Below are positions 24,330-37,300 of a stretch of DNA of 64,000 bases, piece after piece (within the stretch, counting starts at the first letter, position 1; every line of letters begins with the position of its first letter). A program made the position numbers and the translations under genes. The notes under the pieces were generated by a model. That model saw nothing but the letters and a program-made list of their open reading frames with translations, did no database searches and was not told the DNA's origin. The DNA is taken from the NCBI GenBank assembly GCA_037389465.1, contig JAZARR010000175.1, forward strand, positions 372,001 to 436,000, written 5' to 3'. The stretch is from Baylisascaris procyonis. Taxonomy: Eukaryota > Nematoda > Chromadorea > Rhabditida > Ascarididae.

Positions 24330-27300
24330 GTAAGGTTTTTGTTATGATCATGCACCTAGGCATCTAATTACAATAGTGTGCAGCATCTGTAACTGTATCT
24401 GAAATTGGTTTCAGCAGTATGACAGTTGTGGCTTGCGCTCATCATCTGGCCTTTGGCAAATCTTAATAATTATTAGAAAGGTTTTCAAACTATGTTGGGA
24501 AAAAAATCTAACAAATTTGACAAAGACTGCATGCAAGCTGTGAATTGCGCAGGTGTAATATTTGTACTCTAGCAATAACCTCTCACATAGGTATTCACTG
24601 CAGATGTGCTTGCACATATAGAGATATCTATTTTCGCTGCGAAACTTTCAGTCAATAATACAAAATAGGGAGACTGCGGTCATGAAACAAACATGCATTT
24701 CTGCAGTTTTTTTTTTTTTTTTTTTGAATTGTACGATTGGAAAGTCAGTTATGTTGATGTTAATTTATAAAAAATACTAAATCAAGTTGGGCCATTTTTT
24801 CCCACTTGAGTGCCATTTTTAATGTCGAAGAGTAACTAGGTAAGGAAAAAAAAAATTAAGAACACAGGAAGGCACCTCAAGGTTGCATTATCACGTTATC
24901 TTTGATCAATACACTTCACCCGTTATCATATAAATTCACATTTCGCTGTGAAAAGAAACGCTCAAGTTTCGTAAAAGTTTCATTCTTGTTTCCATGAGCT
25001 TTAATTGACGGAAATAATCGAAACGCGTATGTAAATATTAGGAAACAGGTCTTCTTCGATTCAATTGTTTGGTCGATGGCAACAAATAAATTATTTGGGT
25101 AGTTTGTTTAGTTTTAAAACTTACACTCTTCCGTAATGAGTCATTCCAATTTAGTAAATTGATTTTTGCTTTTTGTTGGCATGAGATCGATGTGCAGCGA
25201 TCAAGTGTTTCAACTTTTCTTGTTGAAAGTAAGGGCACACATAAAGATTCTGATCAGTCATCGTTCCTAATGCGGCACATATAGGCATAGCGACTCTTTT
25301 GCAAATTAGAATTACTTAACTTTACTTTACTTCAATGAACAGGGCATTCATTACGAATATATGTCTCTTCAAATCGCTTCCACCTGTCTGACCCAAGGCC
25401 TCTCTGATCCACTTGGTTCCTGTGGTCTTTAGGTCGGCCTCTCTTTCTTGCAGGTCGGTCGCGTGAAGGTTAGGGCTTAGGCTCGTCTCCTGCTAGTCGG
25501 ATGCTGACAAACCGATTCACCGTCGTTCCTCTTAAGAGCGCTGGGACTTGTTCCGTCGCCCCTTGTCCCGGTGAGGGTGCTGGGCGGGGTGGTTCGGCTG
25601 AGCGGAGCCAATGATTCTGGTCGGAGATTCAGGACCGACTGCGCAGTAGACAAGGCGAAACGACGAATTAGAATAAATTTAGACGTTATGCAGTTCCTAA
25701 ATTGCATATGTATAAGTCACAAGTTTTTAAGTTTGAACCTTGCGCAAATTTTTTGAATGAAGTATTGAATATTGGAAAACATCTGCACCCTGTTTCGTGT
25801 AAGGAAGAAAGGAACACGAAATCTATTTATCTTGATGGTTATTCCAAAGATAAGAACTGAAATTGATAACTTTAATTATGTAAAACCATCTTTATTACAG
25901 TGAATCTCGTGCCATTTGGACCCGACGTTGGAGATCATGAGGTTTTTCCAGGTATGTTAAATCCTGGAAAAATGATTGACCTTCATATGTATTTCCCATT
26001 TTATGGCGGTCTCTACAATTATTCGATTGTAAGCGTTTATGTTATTGTAATTTTCATGAATAAATTTTGGAAATTTTTTTTTACTTTTTCAACAAATGAA
26101 AAATCCTCGATGAATGAAAAATGCAAATATTTCTCAGAATAATAGCCTCTTTCAGAATATTTTTTCGCTGAGAAACAAAAATAATTCATTAGAAAAAAAT
26201 CAACAAGAGTGTATAAATTTTGAGCTAGTTTTACGACATTCTTTAAATTTTTATGGATCATAAAGTGATATTTGCTTTAAAAATCGGTAATGTTACATCT
26301 TTTCTGTTATATGCAATGCTTTGCGCATCTTTTCTTTCCTAAACGATCAATTTTTGGGTCCTTTTTTTTTGAAAAGAAAAGTATCGAAGTCAATTTTTAC
26401 ATCAAAAGAAATGAGTCTACGTTCAGATTCAGTATAAAAATCGATTTGCAAGACTGATTTGGATGTGATGCATGTAGCAAAATCAAATTTTTCATTTTCG
26501 AACAGATCTCTGTAAATGGGTATATTGGATTTGCGCAAATCTATACTCAAGGGCCCGTGCTAAACGTTGGCGTCGAAAACACTGATTGGCCAAGACAACC
26601 GGATCCCGCTATGATCGCTCCTTGGCTATGCAAGCAACAGGTAGCATTTTCAGCTGGTTTTGCAAATATTGTCTGATGTGGATAATTAAATTCTAAGGAT
26701 ACAGCGTGCCTTTGGTGTTTCAATTGCATAGCCCAACTAGCACTGATTGACATAATACAAAGAAAATTTACGCGTTCTATGCAACAGTGTTTGAGTCCTC
26801 AGGCTGCGCCATTCTTTCAGATCAGTCAGAATTTGCCTCCAGGCACGAGGGCTGGCATTTTCTATAGACTCCTTCTAAGGCAGTCGTTGTTCGGTCGCGA
26901 AACAAGTGAATACGCTTCTGGCATTTCACAATCGAACTTTTTCACACAACCGGCTAGCCAGGTGGGTCAAACATTTTAATACGTTTTATCAGCAATTATG
27001 GAAAGCAGCTGAGGTTTTTATGGGACATAGGCAAGCAGTGTTTTATTTTTTCCGTTTAAAAGCGTGATCAAGAAATGAAATAAGCAGGAATTATTCAATT
27101 GGAGCATTTTGTTTTATCGAAACAATAATGAATATTTACAATAATTAAGGAAGTTTATTAAATATTAATATTGCAGGCATGTCCAGGTACACCGGATTCT
27201 TATATTCAGTGTAATCAACAAAGTGATCTCTTCCTCGAGCAGATGATGCTGTGGTTACAAGGTATGAATATTTAAAGGTGTTCATCCTTAATGTTCTTCA

Positions 27301-28290
27301 AATTTTAGTTTTGAAACCTCTAGTACCCTTTGCACAAGAACAAATAGGCTGGGAGAATGCACGCCTTGGAAGCGGTAGTAAAACGCAAGCAACCGGCTTC
27401 ATGAGCTGCCAAGAAATAATAAAGTGTGCCCAGCAATGCATTTATAGTTTACTATTTCGTCAACTCGCATGGATCTTCCATTGAATATTCTTTTTTTAAG
27501 TAAGCGGAGGAAGATAAAAATTCAAGAAGTTGAAAAATGCATTCAAATTTTTTGGCAAATCCAAGTGATTAGAACTCCTTTTGAAGCAAATCTGAATTAC
27601 AGAAATGAGAACTCATTTCATGATATACGTTATAAACCATCGAATTTCATAGTCTTAACTTCGGTGCTATTGGAGTTGAAACTACCCGGTAGGTAGAAGA
27701 ACACATGCACACATACACAGATACATGCATATATACACACATAAGTGCATGCACACATACTCATACACACATAAACACATGCACACATACGCATATATTC
27801 AAAAATGCAAATCGGCCAAGCGCTTTAAAACGTCAGATTGTGATTCTCTCGCAGATACTTTGCTTGCTGTTTCTCCTCAGCTCCGTTTTGCTTCACTTTA
27901 TGACACCATGAGAAAAAGCCGAATTTTGTTCGTATTGTTGTTTACACCAAAATACTGAAAGATTTATAAAATACTGAAAAATCTATTTGCAGCGGGTGTG
28001 GCTGGAGCATCGGTGTTTCGTGCAGATGCTGCATTAGTTGTTACATGGTTGAATACAGCGTCTGGAATATCGGGTAGTGCCGATATGGGTTTAGGAGGAA
28101 CGGCTACCTATCAGGTTATTTGGCTCACGGATCAGGTTATTGCGCCACTGTTCAATTTCCTTCAGCATTATTGTATTTCATCGGTTCAATGCTCTTCGCT
28201 TAATGTGTTTACTTAGTTCTGTATAACTGATATAATAAGTGCAGTAATGACTGTCATACCTTCGCCTTTTCGATAGCATTAGAAAAGAAC

Positions 28291-28387
<97 letters not shown>

Positions 28388-31300
28388 AGGTAGGTTCAAA
28401 GCATGTGGCCAACGTATTGCAAAATGCTTTATGGAGTATAAAATCTTGATTTTATGGCAGACGTAAGTTGTTTAATTTTTCTTCCTCTGTTTATCGGAAG
28501 CAGTGCGCGCAACTGTAGCGGTGATAGATTACTCCTTACTTTTATATTATTTATGCCGATTATTGATTTATTTTTACTTCACCTCGTAAAAGTCTGCAAT
28601 GAAATTATAGTGACGAATTCAATAGTTAAAGGCCTTTCTTGCCAGGTGGTAACTTACAACAGTTTTACAGTCTTTCAGACGCATTATCACTTATATTAGT
28701 GGGTAAGGCATCAGCTGTCAATGAAACATCAAAAAGGTCCTTGAATCATTTCAGGGTATTAGCGAAATAAGTCAACCATAATATGAAACATCACTACGAA
28801 AGAACTCAATGATAACTGTGTCTAGTTTATGTCTAGTTTCAACTTTTAGATACTATTATTGCGAAAATTGTTAAAAGGCTTGATGACTTACGGCCCCCAT
28901 TTCATTCCATCACGAATTGCCTCAGGATCATTTCACACGTCATTGAATAAATGAATGAATGAATTAAACATAGATATGAACAAAGGATTTAGCAACCTCT
29001 TAATTCTTCAATGTTGTTCCACCTTCTTCAGCAAACATCTAGCGCGTTTAGATCTTTAATAGAAAATTAGCATATTCATCTTATATGTACAAAGGATAGT
29101 TCATTGCAGACAGCACGATTAAGCTATGTCATATTGAATTATGATAAACTTGGCTTTGATGCTGATGATTTCTTCTTTAATTCACGAAATGGTCGTTGTC
29201 AGGTATGAAATTGATATTGTTGTTGATTTATGTTTGAAAGTGCTAAATTGTTCATTTGACGTTTCAACCATTGAAAGTCTTCAAAGCGCTCGCTAGTAAC
29301 GGAAATAGGAAGTTTTCGAAATAAAATTTTTTTGATTTAATCGAAACTAAGAAATCTTTTTCCAAACAAAAACACGATTTCTTTTAGCATTAATGCATTT
29401 ATTTCATCGTTTATAAACAGGAAAACGCTATTTAACTGTACACTATTAATATTAAGACATGAAAATAGTTGATATTTTATTTCTTTCAATCTAAGGCCCT
29501 TTATATTAGATACTTTTCAGGCACTTTTTAATGGTGGCAATCATACTGGTACAGTTCCCGTTGATCCAACTATACCGTATAAGAATTCTCCAAAAATATT
29601 AGCACAACGTTCCGGTGTTCCACATATTGTACGTGGTCGCTATATGTTCCGCGTTGACGATATTGTACGGCCAGCAGGTTGCTCGAATAAAACTGGTGGA
29701 ACATGTGCGTTATTTTCACTCTTTCACAAAACCAATTTTTTCTGTAAATTGATTGCTGAGTCTTTAAGTTTGAAATTATGTCTCTAAGTCCGAAATCTTT
29801 TGGCATTGCAATTACTTCTTCCTCGCAATTTCATTACGATTAATTACTTCGCATTCTCGAAATATATCAACATTCTTTTAGCCATACCAAGATAAAGCCG
29901 TGCATTTGCATTGCACATAACTGTAATGTTATCAACTTAATGATCGCTTTAAGATGCGAGGATAAAATTGAATAAATTTTGCACCTATCATCCAATTTAT
30001 TATTCAGATCCGATGTTGATTTATCCGAATATCGTAAATATGCTCGGTGAAACGACGGTGGATGTGAATGCGATTTGTCTTGAAACCTCACAAACCTATA
30101 TACTCATGATTGAGCAACGTGAAATGGCTACTTGCACAGTACTGAATCCATCAATTGCACGTTGCTATCTACCACGTGTATTCGATTGGGGCACTAAAAC
30201 GGTTTATTTTCAAGCACAACAAGGGAATTTAAATGCACAGGAGGAGAAAGCTTTCGTCGGCTATATCTATTTTGGTACATCCTTATATTAGCAATTATTA
30301 TCTTGTTACATCCTTGTAATAACAAATTTTTTAATTATTTATAATTTGTAACAAACAACTGGCACGAAACATAGACGTTTTTTAGAAGCCAGTGAGCGGT
30401 AACAGAAAACTAGATAAATGATGAATGTCATTTTAGCATTTCCAGCTTAAATGTGATCTGCTCTGTCTAGTCCTTCATAACGGTCTTATATCATCACCCC
30501 CTCTCCTTCTTCCACTCAACCTTGAATTCCCAACTTAAATGGTGATCTATTCTGTTTAATCCTTCAAAATTTTCGTTCATCATTACCCCTTCTCCCTCGA
30601 TTCCCTCCAAGAAATAGAATTGAAAAAGGGTTATAGAAATAATTTTTCGTCAATTGTACAAATTTCTCTCCAATAAATTCCCACAAAAGAAACGTCTTTA
30701 GAGGAATTTTTCGTGACTGAAATTACAATTTGCTTTGAATAATGCATAATTGTTCACATAATTTATATGTATGTCATTTTATAATCAAATGCATTATGAA
30801 TATTTCGAAGTGTTTTTAGTGCCACCAACAATCGATCCAATACGTCTTGATATCGGAAATGCAAATGATTGGTTCAAAAATCCGATTCCATCACAGGTTG
30901 AATCTTTTTTAATAAATGAATGCCGTTGCAAACTCTAAACGTAGAGCTTAATAGATAAATAAGATGTAAATCTCCTTCCTTATATTTCATAGATAATGTA
31001 ATGTGAGTGTAGTTGTTTCTTCATAGATAAGATTTAAGTCCGTTTAAGTTTTCACTCCACAGATAAGATTTAAGTTTATAATTTCATAGATAAGATATGT
31101 GAAACTGCTGAAATTTAAGTTATTTCTTTGAATTGCGATGTAAATCAGTCTGTTTTTTAGTAGTGACAAAATTATACGATTTGCATATTCATGTCTAATT
31201 TATAACAAAGAAAAAAGGTGAAGATGGAATTACCGTCTAGATGAAAACGATTTTTTATGAGTAATAAATTCATTCCTCTATAATTAATGACTGTCTACAA

Positions 31301-34300
31301 TGAGAACATCTAATTGCTATATACTTATCTTCATCGCAATATTCCATTTATGCATTGATGAGACTATCAGAATGAAGCGGAGAAAACGTACTCTCCTCGA
31401 AAGATAAATGCTTGTAGCGTTATTCCCTAGCCCTTCCGTCTGGGAAAATTCAACGATCAGTAAATTTTCCCAAAAATTTGGCAGTCAACTTTTATTTGTT
31501 TTTGGTCGTTTATCGCTCTCAAAATTGTCAGCATGAGGAAATTGTGGAACTTTTTCCACACACTATCAATAGAACTCAGCCATGATTAAGCCATTGCTAC
31601 TTACAAGTATAATAGAACCTATTCATCTACGTTTCCTCCCCCACCCTGATGAAATATTCTGTTCTTCCAGTATTCGATTCTGTATTTTAAATTCTTCGCA
31701 GCCTTAAACTTACTGGAGAATGCTGCAGTTTCAATTTTGCACAAAATTGTATATCCTTAATGAGTATCTTAGATTTTATGCCACCAAATCTCATAAATAT
31801 ATATAGAAATATTAGAGTCGGTGTTACTATACTAAATAACAACGACGAGAGAGTTTTATGGCGCCTTTTTCACATAATTTTTCAATTTAATGATTCATTT
31901 AATCCTAATTCATTAGACTGCTCCCTTAAAACTCCATAAACACACAATCAGCTCTCATCTTGCTATAACGAATTTCTCCCAAACGGATCAGCAAGAGTTT
32001 GAGGTCGATAGAAATATCGCATATTTATATTAAAACTTTTCTAGGAGATATTTAGTTATCTTGTGATGAACCCACCCCCTCCCTCTTCCAACCCAATCTC
32101 AATGATTACGCCGAAAATTCGTCGCGCCATGTAGTATTAATTAGTTTTTCATTGCATTTAATGCTGTAAGAGTAAAAGTGATATAATTCTCAGACTTAAA
32201 ATTGATATAGTTTTCAGACTATGCCAATCTCATGGTATCCACGCAATTTCACAAATCCTGAATATATGGGTCAAAATTATATGATTGCAAACGAGGCATT
32301 GTACACTGTCCAACTTGGTCTTTATATTATCGGTTATAGGGAAGCGCAAGATGATCAGGTCGTTTTTAAGTTTTCAATTTAATTGGTACCTTTAGAGTGT
32401 ATTTTACATACTTCTAGATGTAGAGAGCGCATTTCCAATCACATATGATGGATCACTCAGTCTATATGATGAACTTCAGAAGGTGATTCATTAATTTTTC
32501 CGTCGTATTTTTTTTTTCACTAATACTTGAGGCTTTTTAGTGGTGCTTTGTGCATCCATTGTCATACAGCGTTATGCTTATTGCAGACGTTTCCGTTGTA
32601 GTTCACCTCTAGTATATTCTTTGGTGTATTTAATGACCAAGTCATAGCTAATACAAGCCCTAACTATATTAGCAGGAAGAGTGCTTAATGCATTAAATAT
32701 TGCATCTTTTGCATTTTCTGTATAGTTTCATCTCTAAATGATGAACTCTTATGTAGGTTCAATGGCTGATGTTGCGCTAAAATTATACTCAATATGTTAA
32801 TTAATAGAGTTTAATGATGGAACTTTATTGATCAAATTTGTAGTGAGCATTTGAGTAAATGAAGTTTAATTAATGTTTTAATAAAGATTTAAAAGAAAGG
32901 AGTAGAATTAAGTTGTAGTAATTTTCATCAGATTTTATCTTATACTAGTGCACAAAATAATGCTTTCTTGATGTGACCACATTGCAACTTATGGTGATGC
33001 AAGATCCCATAAACTTTAATAGAGGTTTATAAAGTTTAGATGATTCACTTCAATGTTTACCCGTTCACCGGTAATATAAAGCCTGTAGTATGATCACTTC
33101 CGATTACCTTTAAACGCTACCTATGCGTCCGCATTTAATGATCACGACTTAGAGTAACGCCAAGAAGATGAAACGATGAATAAAGACTTGCTAGCTTTCT
33201 CTAAAGTTTACTTGAACATGCCGAAAAAAGGCGAACGAATATTCGCGGGTCGGTTAATCAAGGTAGGCGGTGTACTTTAAAGCTTTTACGCTATTGAAGG
33301 GTAAATTTATGCAAAAGTGCAACAGGTACAAAGAGCTCTATAAACAAACGCTTTAAGGGCAATCCACTTCAATTGAAAATGTTCTTTTAAGCATCATAAA
33401 ACAATATATGGGCTGATTTAGCATGCATCGTAATGTGAATAATTATTGGTAGAGAAAAGTGACCTCGTTATTTCTGGATTTTTTTTTCATAGTCCTAGCG
33501 AATATTTCAGACCATTCACGATCTCAGTCTCAATCTGTAATAGAAAGTTTCCAAAAAATCAACTCTGAGAGTTGTAATATGTAATTTGTTGAGAAGCATT
33601 CTCGCCTTCTCAGCGGGCGAAAATTAAACGGAAATAGCTTCCCTATAATTTTATTATTGAATATTCTAATTTAGTATAGGCAACATTTTTTACTAGAAAT
33701 CTAAATTCAATTCAGCAAAGTAAAATATCACTTTTTGCAGATCAAAAAGTTTCGTCCAGAATATCGCACTTTATGTCGATTGACAACATTTACGAATAGA
33801 GCAAGCGATGAGTATAGATGGCAACCACAAGAAGAACGCATCAATATATATCAGGTAAGCACATCACCTGTTTACTTATTTCCTCTAAATGACATTCCAT
33901 TGAATTGTTTGCAAAAAACGCCCTTCTTAGCCTCTTTTTTTTTATTCATATAAAATTGGCATCAATAAAACTAAAAAATTAGGCGCTTCGTTTACAGGAA
34001 AAACTATCGTGGCAAATGTGAAGCAAATTGCAACGGTGTTTGCGCCTCTGATAATGCCAATTTAAGTGGAAAATAATTATTTTGTTGTTCAGGTGGAGCA
34101 ATGGTATCTGAACTCGTGGGAAAGGGATAGTGTGTTATATACATATCGATTCGGTTATTTCAAACTTGCTCCTCTCAATCCCAGCGACGCGACAGGAATG
34201 AATTTACTACCTGGGTATACTTTTGAGTTTTACACGTTTCGATTTGTCCATTTTTGAGGGTTTTATAAAGGAAAAAATGACCCATTGATCGAAAGCGGTA

Positions 34301-37300
34301 AAAAGTGTTAAATGAGATAATACTGGCGTGTCAATGGAGAAGTGCTTAGGGGCTCCGATACGAGATGTTCATTTACAATTCTGCTCGTCCGAAGCAATCA
34401 CTCTTATGAATTGTTATTAAGTATGGAAGCATATGCAATAATGACTCATATCTAAAGGTTAGTTTTCCTTGCTCAACCAGATATAAAATGAAAATCCAAT
34501 TGCTTGTGAAATGTATTTGCGCTTTCAGGGTGATCATTTTTGATATTTACGGATCACGTTGAAAATTGACATATTTAGTGAATTATAGTTTACTTGTAAT
34601 CATCAAAATTTTCTGTTTAGCGAATTAGAGTTACGAACATATTGCCACCTATGCATATAGGTATACGAGGTAGTAGTCATAAGGCATTTTGCAGGTGCAT
34701 TTTCGCAAAAATGCATATAAAACCAATTTCTGGGTGCTGCTTCATTTGCTCACTTTCATGTGAAAAGGTTCAGGTGTGAGATGTGTGCCTGATGATACTT
34801 GTGTCATTCCGTTCTTAAGGTGCAAAGAAAAGAATGTCACCTAATGCGATAGAATCAGAATTCAGTGCAAAGCGTTGACGTTCCATTACTCAGTTGCGTA
34901 CATCCCATCGGATCCTCTCTCCAGATGGCATCCCGCAGTGCCGTGTTAAGGCCCCTAAAGTGAAATGGCCTTATAGAACTGAATAAGCAGTGAATAAATG
35001 GCGATATTTTTGCTGAAATGCTACGGCCTTTTCTCAAACATAACGGTGGCTAACTAGACTGATGGTAAGTGGGCAACGACCACGCTTCTTAATTTCGTGC
35101 AAAACTTGGCTATGGGTGGGCCACAACTGAAGCCACATTTGATTTGAGCCAAAATTTCTACTTATAGGCTCGTTTCTTCACCAGTTTCAATACATTGGCT
35201 TTGGACACCAACTGGTACTACACAACAATTTATTGGAGGTAATCTTAATCAGCAAGCGCAGCAAGCACGTATACAACTTGTACAGCAAAAAGCCGCTGAG
35301 ATGTGCCATGACTGGTAATTCTTTGTGTCTTATTCCCATCTTCTATACTCAAACTTGGCCAATCGACGTTAGCCAGACCCCCTACTATTGATTTATTTAT
35401 ACATCTCAGCAATATTTCTCTTTAAAATCTCGAATTTCTTTCTTCCCAAACATATTGATATTTGGGCCGCAATTTCAATTTCTTTAAAAAAAGCTGCCAT
35501 ATCTATCGATCAATATTTCCGTTATATTCCATGAACAGGTAATGTACCATCCATTAATTCTATCTATGAAAGCATACTTATATTTAAAAAAAAACAGGTG
35601 TTATTAAAAAGAAATAACTATTCTTAAGGTATGCCGAAGATGGTGCTCAATACAATTTTATACGTTATACTGAAACTAACGCTTCATGTCCATGTGTTGA
35701 AAGTCAAGCAAAGATCGATTTGGGTCGTTTTATGCCACATCCACGATGCTCACAGGTTAATCATACAACTTTGTATTTCAGCCGCTTTTTTCTCTCTTCA
35801 CTAGGTTAGTTAAACTTTTTCGGTTTTTATCGATTTCTATGTACATTTGTAAATTTTTCGTCTCCTTAAGAAATCGCTCGTTATAAAATGTTTTCGTCAT
35901 TGTTTCTGAATATTTGAATGACCGCTTGACCATTTGAATACTTGAGTGACCATTTCACCATTAAAATTGGAATGAAATAGTAAGCGTTAATTCTTGCAAA
36001 AGCATGCACTTTTGTGCTATTACAACTGATATGCGTCGTAGAATGCACAAGTTGAGGTTCATAGTTGCTTTGATTAACAAGCTTATTGACAGCATTTTCT
36101 ATCCGTTTTGCACCTTTTGGTTATTAGCTGATGTGTGGAGAGGTGGCCGAGTATTCTGACATTTTTAACAAGTCATCTGAGTTCATAAAAATTACTCAAA
36201 TGCTGCTACTTACAATTTGCCGCAGTATTCATATGTCTTTTCATAATTCATTTCTAGTATTGGTAAAAACAGCCTTATTTTATGCACAAGTAGACCGTTT
36301 ATAAGCAGAGTTGCGTTTTTTCTCAGGCGGGTAGCAATCGATTAGCTTAGCGATAAAGTATTCGGGAGCAGTCTTTTGATATCTGTTGAATCGCTCCTGG
36401 AATATTATCCTGGAATTTATCCAGTATGTTTCCTTGTTCCTGGAGTATGAAGGGATTTATCTAGTTGATTCCCAAGTTCCTAGCCTCTGAGTGCCATTCT
36501 CGGAAATCATATAGTTTGTTGAGGCTTTACTTATTTGCTGTGGAGTCTTACATCTACTAATAATGCTGTTAGCTTATTTTAACTACATATCTTTCACTCT
36601 AAAATATCTTTATATTTTACGATACCTTCGTTTACTGTCTTTTGAAAGTCACCTGTTTCATGCCAGCCTTACTGATAAGCCGGCATGCACTCTTGTTAAT
36701 TTGCCTATTTTCTGTATTTTGTTTCAAATTGAACGTAATTGTTCGTACTCATCTTGCTTCTATGAGCAGCCGACAGACTTCTTTTTTTTTTCGACGCCGA
36801 GTGCATTCGGTTCGAAATATCATTCACGATGGTATTCACTTCTCTTTTCGAATAAAATAGACGACATTATCGCAAAACATTATTCACTATGAAGAGTGCA
36901 TTATTTATGAAAATCGTTGAAAAAAGAAAAATTTTCGGGCTAATTTCACAATGATTTTCTCACTATTAAATTTTTATCGTGTATTTGATAAGGAAATTAT
37001 TTTACTATTGCGCAATTAATTTCAGGTTTTCCGCGATATTTCTTGCACCACTGTTCTTGGCTCACAAAATTGCTATCTATCAGCACAGAATGTTTATACG
37101 TCATATTACGCTGGAGAAGGACAACAATTCAACGCCGATAGCACGTCGTAAGCATTGTTCTAATAGGGAGCGAGGTTTTGACTTGAATTTTATTCTATAT
37201 ATTTGTACATTTCCATTGTGCTTTTGATTAGAGCCTTCCCTGTTTTCGCAATATTATAGGCCATTCGAGACACATTACGGGCAAATGTGCTGTTATGACG

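Larger units (their letters stand above)
25901..29704 (+). other. copy A exons 2-8: NIDO domain
   Basis: Exons 25901-26028, 26506-26640, 26821-26961, 27177-27261, 27993-28135, 29110-29202 and 29521-29704 encode residues 69-371. Diagnostic stretches are [45 protein letters not shown] with [30 protein letters not shown] with [44 protein letters not shown] and [15 protein letters not shown]. The pattern of an outer surface segment, a 'VTW..' strand, a 'TYQ.I' strand and a terminal 'GNH.G' motif is that of NIDO, the nidogen-like extracellular domain. Exon 8 ends at GTGCGT, a weak donor, but copy B uses the same position (GTATGT). Confidence 0.85.

Noticed and set aside
28178..28399. Minus-strand open frame of Tyr-Ile repeats
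   Set aside because: It is only a translation of the (AT)n microsatellite.
30275..30291. Apparent stop of copy A at the end of exon 9
   Set aside because: The open frame runs on for a few codons past a splice donor; copy B has the same boundary and exon 10 continues in phase in both copies.
36134..36190. tRNA-like start (GAGAGGTGGCCGAGTATTCT)
   Set aside because: The A-box word resembles a tRNA-Leu or tRNA-Ser start, but no B box (GGTTCRA) or matching acceptor stem follows.
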